Assembly: GCF_004912135.1 (NCBI RefSeq)
Contig: NZ_STGU01000013.1
Coordinates: forward strand, 56,109-120,108
DNA from: Rhizobium rosettiformans W3
GTDB taxonomy: Bacteria; Pseudomonadota; Alphaproteobacteria; Rhizobiales; Rhizobiaceae
Length of the DNA stretch: 64,000 nt
Direction: 5' to 3'
Shown here piece by piece: positions 1 to 8,791 of this stretch. The position numbers were made by a program, and so were the translations under genes. The notes under the pieces are model-generated. The model was not told where the DNA came from, did no database searches, and saw nothing but the letters and a program-made list of their open reading frames with translations. The number at the start of each line of letters is the position of its first letter. Within the stretch, counting starts at the first letter, position 1.

Positions 1-625
1 CGGCGCAGGCGGCGGGATCGCGCAGACCATAGAACGCGAGGCTGTCATCCAGAACCCCGGCCTCGATATCCTGCGCTGAAACACCGCCCTGCAGCGCGTG
101 CAGGCGGCTGCCGATTGCGGCCCGGGGCGTATAGGCGCTTGCGGGAACAGTGCCGAACTCGTCCCGCAACCGGGCAAAAAGCGCCTGCAGCGCCGCAGGA
201 GCTAGAGGATCCAGCGAACCTTCAACCACCGGCAACGAGCCCAGGAACGACCCATGCGGCAGGGCCAGCACATGGGAAATCGGTGCCAGCCCCTCTGGCA
301 GCGCATCCCCCAACCTTTGCCACAGCGCGACCAGCGCCAAGAGATGCCGCTTGGCGCGGCTGTCTGGCAGGTGATCGACGTTCGGCACCTTCAGATCCGG
401 CGTGGCCAGCACAAGATCCGTCAGCGCGGCGGTCACCGCCGAGATCGTCTCGACAGGCGCATTGGCAAGACTTTCGGCCCAGACCGGGTCAGGCGCCTCG
501 GCAATGGCACGCCCCGGCGCCCATTCGGCAGAAATGGGGGCAAGGGACAATTCGGCAAGACCGGTATCGGTCAGGCGGTATTGCAGGCCGGAGCGCGGAT
601 CAGTGACGAGGAACGGGTAGTGCAT
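1..625 (-). CDS. Unrecognised protein downstream of BREX, 3' part outside window
   Basis: An open frame of 208 codons runs on the minus strand from an ATG at 625 off the left edge with no stop. It begins MHYPFLVTDPRSGLQYRLTD and is rich in Ala, Leu and Pro; I see no signal peptide, transmembrane segment or catalytic motif in this N-terminal part. An in-frame TGA lies just upstream of the ATG, which fixes the start to this ATG unless a rare codon is used. It lies 124 bp after brxL in the same direction, with no obvious terminator between, so it may be transcribed with the BREX operon. I do not recognise the family. It could be an accessory gene of the BREX locus or simply the next gene. Confidence 0.55.
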   Translation of the reverse strand, partial: MHYPFLVTDPRSGLQYRLTDTGLAELSLAPISAEWAPGRAIAEAPDPVWAESLANAPVETISAVTAALTDLVLATPDLKVPNVDHLPDSRAKRHLLALVALWQRLGDALPEGLAPISHVLALPHGSFLGSLPVVEGSLDPLAPAALQALFARLRDEFGTVPASAYTPRAAIGSRLHALQGGVSAQDIEAGVLDDSLAFYGLRDPAACA

Positions 626-749
626 GAATGGCCTGCAATCTGCGGATCAGGAAAACTGTAACGAGGATGAGGGCTTGGGCATCGAGGTCTACTTCTTGCT
701 TCCGGCCGAGCGCGTAGCCGAACCTGCACCGCCAACACGGTCGACGAAG

Positions 750-2831
750 CTAAAGGTTCTCGACATAAGTCACGTAGAAACCACGGACCATCCGGTGCTC
801 CTGCATCCGTTCTCCCAGCGAGAAACCGTTCATCTTGCGAGGCGTTGGCTGGAAAATATCCAATCCGCGATCCAGAACCATCTTCCAGCCAGTATCCGTC
901 GTGATGTCGCGTGCATGGAGAGTGCCGCTCCCATCGAAGGCCCATGTGAAATCGACGCCCGTGCCTGTGCAGGCTTCAGCAATCCCGTCCAGGCACTCTC
1001 GCTGCTCCTGAATGTTCCCATCGTCCGGAGCCGTGACAAGATGCACAGCGATCTGATCTTCAGGCTGTTTGCGCCTGATCAGCATCTCGATCAGTTCCAT
1101 CACGTTGCGCGCCTGATGGAACTTCCGGATATAGGGGTCTGTGATGATGATCCGCGTCGCGCCATCCGTCCAAGGACCAAAGATCTTGTCGAAACTGATG
1201 CCCTTGCGGTTTTCTGTGAAAACGACATGTCCGGGAGTTGGGGGGAAGTGCGGGGCAGCGGTAACGGTAGGCGCTGCGGAAGCAGCCGCCGTTGAGACCG
1301 GCTCTGCCGGTACCGACCCAATCTCTTGTTGATTCACACCGTCACTTCCATCGTCGGTTGATCGACGGTGGTAGAACTGGGGGAACTCCTCTTCCTCGAG
1401 CGTGGTTACGGCGCGCTTTGCGCCATCAGAGGCGATGTAATGGAAATCTGCTGCCTCAAAGGTGCTGTCGATCCGCAGGAGCTGGTCCTTCACCCGCTTG
1501 CGGCATTCAATCGCAAACCGCAGCAGCTCTTCAACTTCGGCTTCTGTCTCGCCTCCATTCGGGAAGATCAGCTTCAGCAGGCCTGACATGGTCTTGTTGA
1601 TCGCGGCGCGGTCCCGGATATGGGTCTGAACCGGAATGGTGAAATAGCGATCTGGCCGGTGCGAGAAGTCCTCCGCACGCAGATGGCGCAGGATTTCGGC
1701 GAGATAGTCGACAATGAACCCATAGCCAGATGTGAACATCTCACCCCGGATGATGTCGACCTCCCATCCGGGCAGATAGGCATGCAATCGATCAATAAAG
1801 GCGCTGTCGTGAAACTGCGGCGGCAGAGCCTCGAACAGGTCCGTATTCTTCAGCATCCAAGGCACGTTATGGTCCGTGTTGCCGACAAAGGCGAAGCTGG
1901 CCTCAGCGCCCATCGGATTTACACCACGAGAGAACTGCTTGTTCGCCATGTAGTTCTTCATGATATCGACAAGCGCCTTGTTGGCCGTCTTCTCGCGGCC
2001 GGCAAATTCGTCAAAGGCCACGACATCCCAAAACCCGACCAATCCGATCCGGCCATTGGAATTGTTCACGAAAAGCTTGGGAACCGTGATTTCACCGCCC
2101 GAGATCAGCTGACCATGTGGCGAAAACTCGGAATAGATATGAGATTTTCCCGTCCCCTTGGGACCAAGCTCGATGAGGTTGTAGTTGCGCTCAACAAATG
2201 GGACCAAGCGCAACAGTTGCAGAAGTTTTGACCGGCGCCCGAACAGTGACGGGTCAAAGCCGATGCTCTGCATCAGGAGATCGATCCATTCCTCGGTGGT
2301 GAACTTGTCCCGCGTCTCGCGATAACCATCATAGTCGACACGGGCGATCTGGATCGGCTTCAGCGTGTCGATGATCCAAGGAGAGATCCGGCTGTCTTCC
2401 GAGAATTCGTACTGCACATCGGCGATGCACCAAATACCCGTAACCAGCAGTTTCGGGTGCGCCTTTACCGTGGCGCTGTCGATGGCAACCCGCTTGATAC
2501 CGAGGTTTTCAAAGACCGCCTCATAGGCATCGGTCTTTTCATTCAGCGCCACGCTAACCTGATCGATGACCTTGTAGCGGCCACGCTCCTTGATCGTTGA
2601 TTGTACCAACCCAGCTTCGGAACGATGGACGTAGTGCTTGCGCAGAATGTCCTTGACCGTTTCAATGCCTGTCGCAATCGAGGCTTCGTCATCGGTCGCG
2701 CAATACTGGCCGAGAAGGTATTCGAGCACATAAGTGGGGACAATGGCGTTCCCTTTCACGGCCTTCACCAGGTCCTTACGGACCACGAAACCGGCAAAAT
2801 GCTCATTGATCTTGTCATCAAGGGTCGACAT
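750..2831 (-). CDS. brxL: BrxL, Lon-like AAA+ protein of type 1 BREX
   Basis: BrxL is the AAA+ DNA-binding effector of type 1 BREX, needed for phage restriction. The protein (about 693 aa, usual length) has an N-terminal DUF4357-free region, a Walker A loop GPKGTGKS near residue 225 and a Walker B strand VVAFDEF near residue 273. The longer frame starts at a GTG at 2837, but the ATG at 2831 has a GAGGTG ribosome binding site just upstream and is preferred. A proline/alanine-rich linker around residues 500-540 separates the ATPase part from the C-terminal domain. It is the last core BREX gene, directly behind pglZ. Family assignment is firm from motif order and position; the start is inferred. 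Confidence 0.93.
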   Translation of the reverse strand: MSTLDDKINEHFAGFVVRKDLVKAVKGNAIVPTYVLEYLLGQYCATDDEASIATGIETVKDILRKHYVHRSEAGLVQSTIKERGRYKVIDQVSVALNEKTDAYEAVFENLGIKRVAIDSATVKAHPKLLVTGIWCIADVQYEFSEDSRISPWIIDTLKPIQIARVDYDGYRETRDKFTTEEWIDLLMQSIGFDPSLFGRRSKLLQLLRLVPFVERNYNLIELGPKGTGKSHIYSEFSPHGQLISGGEITVPKLFVNNSNGRIGLVGFWDVVAFDEFAGREKTANKALVDIMKNYMANKQFSRGVNPMGAEASFAFVGNTDHNVPWMLKNTDLFEALPPQFHDSAFIDRLHAYLPGWEVDIIRGEMFTSGYGFIVDYLAEILRHLRAEDFSHRPDRYFTIPVQTHIRDRAAINKTMSGLLKLIFPNGGETEAEVEELLRFAIECRKRVKDQLLRIDSTFEAADFHYIASDGAKRAVTTLEEEEFPQFYHRRSTDDGSDGVNQQEIGSVPAEPVSTAAASAAPTVTAAPHFPPTPGHVVFTENRKGISFDKIFGPWTDGATRIIITDPYIRKFHQARNVMELIEMLIRRKQPEDQIAVHLVTAPDDGNIQEQRECLDGIAEACTGTGVDFTWAFDGSGTLHARDITTDTGWKMVLDRGLDIFQPTPRKMNGFSLGERMQEHRMVRGFYVTYVENL

Positions 2832-2838
2832 CGGCACC

Positions 2839-5346
2839 TCAGAAATCGAAATCTGTACTGATCCCGCGTTTCAGCAGCAGCGGCTGCGAAGCGTGATCTT
2901 CGAAATGGCTGGTCTTTCCGATGCGCGTTCGCAGCTTCAGGAAGACTGTCTGATTGTTATAGGCGTCTGCCGCCTTGGACAGCAGGAAGCTCCGCGACAA
3001 CTCGCGCTCGCGCGGGTTCTCAGACGTGAAATCGAATTCCAACTCGGCTTCATCTGAGATGAGTGTTTTATCGTCGGCAAAGATGGCTGCATGCACCTGC
3101 CGGGGCTGCTGCTTGTCGGTCACTGGCTCCGCCTGATAGAAGGTGACCTGGATCTGGCCCGTGGTGATCTGAGCACGGGGTGGCGGAATGATCTGCACCG
3201 AAACCTGTCCGACATCCTCCTTGCGCTGCTTGCCGACACGCAGGACCGGCAGGACGATCTCCTGCAGGCTCGCCCCGCCATGGACAAAGCGGCTGCCCGA
3301 TCCTTTGACGCGCAGGCGGTTGATCGAGTTCGGGATCAGAATGTCCTGCTCACCTTCCAGCCCAAGCTGTGCAGCAGAGAACTTCTTCATGCCGCCACTG
3401 CTGTTAAGGCCCCGGCCGATCACGAAGCGCCGGTTTCGTGTAACGATCTCGCCCTCCGGCTCGCTCAGCGCGAAGCCGCTCTCTTCCAGAGCCTTGTGCT
3501 GCCACAAGAAGCCGTGATCGGCGGTGATCAGGATGTTCGAGAAATTGGCCGAAGTCAGCTTCCGCACCAGCTTCACCAGATCCTCGATGGCAGCCTCTGC
3601 CGCAGCTGGGACATTTTCCTCGGTGGTGAGCTTGTCGCCAATCGCGTCGATCTGGTTGTGATACAGATAGAGGACATCATGATCCCGGAAGAGGTCTTTG
3701 CCCTCCGATGATCCCAGATTCATGAAATCCTTAGCCGCGAGAACCTTTACCCGGTCTCCAGCCCGGCCCGCAGCAAGCGCCTTTTCACGCGCAGCGGCCC
3801 CCATGGTGCTTTCACCGTCCAGCAGCACCAGATCATTGTCGTCGCGGATCGCCAGTTGTCGGTGCGGCAACAGCGCCGCCATGCCAAGCTGCGTGTAGCT
3901 CGGCAAAACCCCGATCATCGGCTTCAGTTCAGCATCGAACCGATTGAGCTTGCGTATCTCGCGCAGTGCCTCTTCGGCCACCTCATAGCGCAGCGCATCC
4001 GAGATAATGACAACGACCTTCTGATCCTTGCGCCGGTATTCAGCAGCCTGCCCCCGGTAGAAATCCACCTGACGTGGAAAGCCCGGGACCGCCCAGTCCG
4101 TGAGGCGAGCCACCTGATCCTGCCAGGCATCGTTCAGCTTCAGCACGAAATTCGTGGTGTAGCGGTTCTCAACCGCCTCATAGAGCGCCGACAGCAGCCC
4201 CGACTGACCGCTTTTCTGCATGTGATAGATGAACTTGCGATAGAGCTGGTCCAGTCGAAACCAGCTTGCGGAATAGCGCTTCACACCATCGGACAGGCTG
4301 GTCATCGTCAGATCAGCCTCGGCCAGCGCCTGCTGAAACTCGGTCGCATAGCCAATGGCCTGATAGACATCCGCGTAACGGCTATACCAATGGCTCTGGC
4401 GGCGATCGCGCACCCATTTCAGCACATCTGTCGCCGGCAGGCTTTGTTCGGCCAGCCCTTCGACGATGGCGACAACGATCCGCCGATCCACTTCCTCGAA
4501 ATGGTCATGCGGGATCAGGACGCGGAAATCGCGCGAGGCCAGATCGTCCCTGATCTTCAGCACATCCTGATAGTCACCCGACAGCTTCTCGAACGCCTCA
4601 CCCCACCGGCGCGAAGCGCTCCAGCGACGGAACATCAGCGCGGCATCGGTGTTCAGGGAGGCAGCTTCTCCCATGGCCCGCGCCCAGGCGCTGGAAAACA
4701 GCGTGATGGCGAAATCCTGAAAATCCGGCGCATCCGCCTCATAGCCATAACGCGCAGAAACTTCCTTCCAGAAGAACTCCGCCAGCCCGACCCGATCCAC
4801 CAGCTTCAGCGCCTCATCACGGCCTTCAGCCAGCTCGGCCAGCAACGCCTCAATCACCGTATCGAGATCGCCATCCGCACCAGCGCAGACCGCCAGCATC
4901 TTGCGGCGGACATCGTTGGCGCTTTGCGATGGCCGCTCGCGCTCGATCGCGCGAAGCGCTTCCAGCCGCTTGCCGGAACGGTAAAATTCGGCGTGATCGC
5001 GCACGGCGGCTTCATACTTCGCCGGAATGCCGAGATCAGCCACCCAGATCGCCGCCTGATCGGCGCGGAACACGGCGCTGGCCAGTTGCACATCCAGCAA
5101 CCAGTTCTCGGGCATCGGCGGCTCGGGGCCGTCCTTGTAGAGCAGAAACCGCCCCTTCGGCTCCTGCCGCAGCATGCGGTATTTCAGGCCGAACTCGTTG
5201 TTGGCGATCTCCACCTTGGTCACGCCGGGCAGGTCCACCGCATCGAACGCCGTGCGCAGATCGCGGGCGGCGTCATACCAGAAGACGATGCGGTGGCCCT
5301 GATCTTCATAGAGCCGCATCAGGCCGGTGGTGATGCGGTCAGTCAT
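2839..5346 (-). CDS. pglZ: PglZ, alkaline-phosphatase-superfamily BREX protein
   Basis: PglZ is the signature protein of BREX and Pgl systems. It acts in the complex with PglX that methylates host DNA; alkaline-phosphatase-fold proteins of this family are reported as metal-dependent nucleases or phosphodiesterases. At 835 aa it is the usual type 1 length. The metal-binding motifs are visible: VVIISDALRYEVAEE in the middle (first Asp) and ILITADHGFLW further on (Asp-His pair). The first eight bases overlap the end of pglX, consistent with translational coupling. The N-terminal third is helical and carries no recognised motif. Downstream brxL follows after 7 bp or less. Confidence 0.95.
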   Translation of the reverse strand: MTDRITTGLMRLYEDQGHRIVFWYDAARDLRTAFDAVDLPGVTKVEIANNEFGLKYRMLRQEPKGRFLLYKDGPEPPMPENWLLDVQLASAVFRADQAAIWVADLGIPAKYEAAVRDHAEFYRSGKRLEALRAIERERPSQSANDVRRKMLAVCAGADGDLDTVIEALLAELAEGRDEALKLVDRVGLAEFFWKEVSARYGYEADAPDFQDFAITLFSSAWARAMGEAASLNTDAALMFRRWSASRRWGEAFEKLSGDYQDVLKIRDDLASRDFRVLIPHDHFEEVDRRIVVAIVEGLAEQSLPATDVLKWVRDRRQSHWYSRYADVYQAIGYATEFQQALAEADLTMTSLSDGVKRYSASWFRLDQLYRKFIYHMQKSGQSGLLSALYEAVENRYTTNFVLKLNDAWQDQVARLTDWAVPGFPRQVDFYRGQAAEYRRKDQKVVVIISDALRYEVAEEALREIRKLNRFDAELKPMIGVLPSYTQLGMAALLPHRQLAIRDDNDLVLLDGESTMGAAAREKALAAGRAGDRVKVLAAKDFMNLGSSEGKDLFRDHDVLYLYHNQIDAIGDKLTTEENVPAAAEAAIEDLVKLVRKLTSANFSNILITADHGFLWQHKALEESGFALSEPEGEIVTRNRRFVIGRGLNSSGGMKKFSAAQLGLEGEQDILIPNSINRLRVKGSGSRFVHGGASLQEIVLPVLRVGKQRKEDVGQVSVQIIPPPRAQITTGQIQVTFYQAEPVTDKQQPRQVHAAIFADDKTLISDEAELEFDFTSENPRERELSRSFLLSKAADAYNNQTVFLKLRTRIGKTSHFEDHASQPLLLKRGISTDFDF

Positions 5347-8300
5347 CCGCAGCCTCCAGTCCCTTGATCGGCTTCAACGCACCGGCGAACAGCGGATAGT
5401 TTCGCTTCACCCCGTCATCCAGATCGATGGCGATCTTCTTCTGCGCCATCGGATAGACGACTTCGCGTTCCCATTCGGTCAGCTCGGCGATCTGCTTGAT
5501 GACCGTGGCCGTCTCCTTCTGCGCCTTTGTTTGTTGGGTGGGCGTAGCGGCAGGATCGACAGCCAGCTTTTCCAGTCGAGCGCGCTCGACTTCAAGCTTC
5601 TGGATGAACTCGCGCACATATTGGTTCAGCACGACCGAAACCGTGTCAGGCCGGTAGCGGTGCATATAGATCAGCGCGTTGAAGCTGCCCTTGGGGCTGG
5701 AGAACATCCAGTAGATCGGGCGCTTCTTGAAGCGGCGCACATGATAGTCGAAGAAATCCTTGGTGAACCATTTGCGCAGATCCTTGCCGAGGGCGGCTTC
5801 GATGAAGGCGAGGTTTTCGCGGAACTTTGCCTCGCCAAAGGTGACGCGCAGGAAGTCGCGGGCGCGGGTGACGATGTCATCGGCGAACCAGTCAGCATCC
5901 AGCACCGGGATGACATTGTCGCGGTCAAGGGCAAACGTCGGCTCCGGCACGCGCGCCAGATATTCCTCAATCCCTTCGCCCTGATTGGCGAGGATCAGGC
6001 CGGGCGCGTCGAGGCTATAGCGCCCGAACATGCAACCCACGGCATAGTGGAGGAATTCGGCCACAGTATCCTCGCGCAGCCGCGCTTCGCGTTCTTCTTC
6101 CGTGCTCTTCACGCCATAGCGATAGGCCGGGTTGCAGGTCAGGGTGATTTCTTCCAGCGGCACTTCGGGGGTCAGTTCGTCTTGCAACCCGTAGGCGTCG
6201 ATGAAGATGCGGTTGTTCTCTTCCTCCAGCCGCTGCATCTCGTCCGTCATGCCCTGCCAATGGGCGCGGAGGCGGGAAAAGGTGGCCTCCAGCGTTCCGG
6301 CCCGGTGGTCGGGTGAGAGCAGCGGGAGCGCGGTAAAATCCCAGGAGGTTTCGTAGGCGTCCCAGTCGGATTTGGCTATACAAACGCAGCGGGTTGCGAT
6401 TTCCTCCGCCTGCGCTGTCTTTAGGACAGGAACTTTGCCAAGGTCCTCAATCAAAATATTCAGTGTCGGCGACAAAGTTTGAGCGAGAAAAATACCAAAC
6501 TTCGAGTTCAAAGAAGCAAGCGTCGCGAATGCATCTTTCTTTGCTTCATGCGGCATGAAGTTACCAGCTTGGTCATGCAGGTGATCCTCATAGAAACGGA
6601 AAGATGGTGCGCCCGAAGTTAGCGAACTGTACGATATGGCAGGCTTGAAGGCATGTTGGGTGTTCCGCACATATGCGCCTTTGAAGGACTTCAGTTCATC
6701 TCCTGAAGTTCCCCAGTTTACGGTGAATTGTTGATTGCCATACCATCGGCGCCATTCACCCCCCTTGTTATAGGGGCGCCACTTAGTGTTGCGGGCGCTG
6801 TTAGTGACTTCGAACCAGTTTCTGAGGAAACGATTATTGTCTGCAGTGCTTGTTCCCCGCTTGAAACCTCCGAGCTCTGATACAGTGACTGACTTACCGA
6901 AACTCTCTACCGCTGTATCGGAAAGTTGATAAAGAATCGGACTACCAGGAATTGCATCAAACGTAGTCGAAGGCGTTCTGTAGAACCATCCACAATCTTG
7001 GTCTTGTATTGCCTGCAGCGCGCGAGGACCTTGAACACTTGCCCCCCTGAACTCAGACAGTCGCACGTACGCCCCGCGAAACTTTGGGCGATGGTGGTTT
7101 TCAATCGTGAACGTGCAGATTGGCACTGTTGCGCCATCGAAGCCTGAATATTCGAGTTGGATTAGGCTTGAGATCGTCTTTCTGCCCAACAGAAACCTCC
7201 TCATGCCTTCGTAAGAGGATATGAACATCCATACAAACGGCGTCATAAAGCCGAGTTGTCCAGCCGGTAAAGCCATGGCGCAGTTTCGAACAACAAAAGC
7301 CGAAAAAAGATCCGAAGAAACGAATTCATAGTGGTCGGAAAGGAAACTGCTGAGAAGACCATTCATCCCTTTCCCGCCCATATACGGCGGGTTGGCGACC
7401 ACGACGTGATACTTCGGCGACAGCGCCTCGGCCATGCGCAGTACGGCTACGACACGCTCCTGCACCTCCTTCAGCAGCAGGTCGGAACCAAACTCCCGCG
7501 CCTCGACCACCCTCAGCGTCTCGGCCGGATCGCGCAGCTTCGGCACGATCAGCGAGCCGAAGTTCTTTGCCTGCTCGAACTGCCCCAGCGTTTCGCGCAG
7601 TTCATCCGTGAACAGATCTTTGCCAACCACGGCGGCCACGTCTTGCATCTCGGCAGGGGTGAAGCGCACGTCCTGCAGCACGACGATGCCGGGCTTTGCC
7701 TCCATCCGCAGGAACCGCCGCCGCCCCAGCTTCGCCGCCGCCTTCATCGACAGCGCAAAGGCCGCCAGCGCTCCGGCGCGGTCGTCAATCTCGATTCCGG
7801 TCAGGTTGTGCGTCAGGATCAGGCCGGGAATCTCGGCCGGGTCATGGCCTTCCTCGGCATAGATTTCGTAGAGCAGGTCAAACGCATAGGTCAGCATATG
7901 GCCCGAGCCACAGGCGGGATCGCAGATGCGGATATCTTCGGCCCGCGCGATCTTCAGGAAATCCGTCTCCGGCTCTTCCGGCGCGATGTAATAGTCCATC
8001 TTCGCCGCCAGCTTGGATTGCGGGCGATTCAGCAGCCACAGCCGCCCCAACGAATTTTCCACCAGATAGCGGACGATCCAGTGCGGGGTGAACAGCTGCG
8101 TCGCGGCGGGGATATTCTCGGCCGTGATCTTCTGGTTTTTCTTCAGGCCCGCAAAAACCTGATCCTTCTTTTCGCTGATATAGAACTGGTAAAGCCAACC
8201 GATGATTTCGACATCCTGGCAGGCATCTTCAGTCATCACCTCGCGCAGGCGGGCAAGGATGCTGTCCGGCGACAGAAGATCGTCGGGCATCAGTAGTTCG

Positions 8301-8791
8301 GTATAATCCTCGGCCCGGTCGAGCATATCGGCGCGCTCGAACATATAGGGCATGGCGCCATGCCATTCGTTGCAGGCATGGATCAGCAGCAGCCGATAGG
8401 CCTCCGCCTGCCCGTCATGGGCGGGACGCGTGCCGTTCAGATATTCGGCGATCTCCGGTCGGGCGCGATCCGGTAGATTGCCAGCCATCGCCTCCGCCAG
8501 AATCTCGGGCCGGGTAGCGCCATCGGCGGGCGATACGACGCGCGGGTTGGTCAGGCCTGTCGCATCCATGAAGCGCAGCGCGGTGAAGCGGTTGAACCAT
8601 GTATAAGCGGACTGTTCGATCACCTGGGCGCGGTTGCTGTTGGCGGCCGCTTCCAGCCTGGCAATCGCCTTGGGATGCTCGCGGCGAGCTGCCGCGCCCT
8701 CGGCCAGCACCATGTCCAGCCGGGCAGTGACTTGATCGATCAGCAGGTTGCGCGCGCTTTGCGCGAATTTCTTCAGGGCGTTGGTATCCAT
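5339..8791 (-). CDS. pglX: PglX (BrxX), adenine-N6 DNA methyltransferase of BREX
   Basis: PglX is the site-specific adenine methyltransferase that marks host DNA and sets BREX specificity. At 1150 aa it has the usual type 1 length. The SAM-binding motif DPACGSGHM sits near residue 291 and the catalytic NPPY near residue 467, the order of gamma-class N6-adenine methylases. The region after NPPY (roughly residues 475-805) should contain the target-recognition domain; its DNA, about 6370-7380, is visibly richer in A and T than the flanking coding DNA, suggesting exchange of the specificity part. The start ATG overlaps the brxC stop codon by one base (TGATG). No homopolymer tract likely to give phase variation was seen. 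Confidence 0.96.
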   Translation of the reverse strand: MDTNALKKFAQSARNLLIDQVTARLDMVLAEGAAARREHPKAIARLEAAANSNRAQVIEQSAYTWFNRFTALRFMDATGLTNPRVVSPADGATRPEILAEAMAGNLPDRARPEIAEYLNGTRPAHDGQAEAYRLLLIHACNEWHGAMPYMFERADMLDRAEDYTELLMPDDLLSPDSILARLREVMTEDACQDVEIIGWLYQFYISEKKDQVFAGLKKNQKITAENIPAATQLFTPHWIVRYLVENSLGRLWLLNRPQSKLAAKMDYYIAPEEPETDFLKIARAEDIRICDPACGSGHMLTYAFDLLYEIYAEEGHDPAEIPGLILTHNLTGIEIDDRAGALAAFALSMKAAAKLGRRRFLRMEAKPGIVVLQDVRFTPAEMQDVAAVVGKDLFTDELRETLGQFEQAKNFGSLIVPKLRDPAETLRVVEAREFGSDLLLKEVQERVVAVLRMAEALSPKYHVVVANPPYMGGKGMNGLLSSFLSDHYEFVSSDLFSAFVVRNCAMALPAGQLGFMTPFVWMFISSYEGMRRFLLGRKTISSLIQLEYSGFDGATVPICTFTIENHHRPKFRGAYVRLSEFRGASVQGPRALQAIQDQDCGWFYRTPSTTFDAIPGSPILYQLSDTAVESFGKSVTVSELGGFKRGTSTADNNRFLRNWFEVTNSARNTKWRPYNKGGEWRRWYGNQQFTVNWGTSGDELKSFKGAYVRNTQHAFKPAISYSSLTSGAPSFRFYEDHLHDQAGNFMPHEAKKDAFATLASLNSKFGIFLAQTLSPTLNILIEDLGKVPVLKTAQAEEIATRCVCIAKSDWDAYETSWDFTALPLLSPDHRAGTLEATFSRLRAHWQGMTDEMQRLEEENNRIFIDAYGLQDELTPEVPLEEITLTCNPAYRYGVKSTEEEREARLREDTVAEFLHYAVGCMFGRYSLDAPGLILANQGEGIEEYLARVPEPTFALDRDNVIPVLDADWFADDIVTRARDFLRVTFGEAKFRENLAFIEAALGKDLRKWFTKDFFDYHVRRFKKRPIYWMFSSPKGSFNALIYMHRYRPDTVSVVLNQYVREFIQKLEVERARLEKLAVDPAATPTQQTKAQKETATVIKQIAELTEWEREVVYPMAQKKIAIDLDDGVKRNYPLFAGALKPIKGLEAADD

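Noticed and set aside
3856..5367. 503-aa plus-strand frame opposite pglZ
   Set aside because: Low-complexity, His/Arg/Gln-rich translation typical of the antisense of a GC-rich gene; pglZ has clear family motifs.
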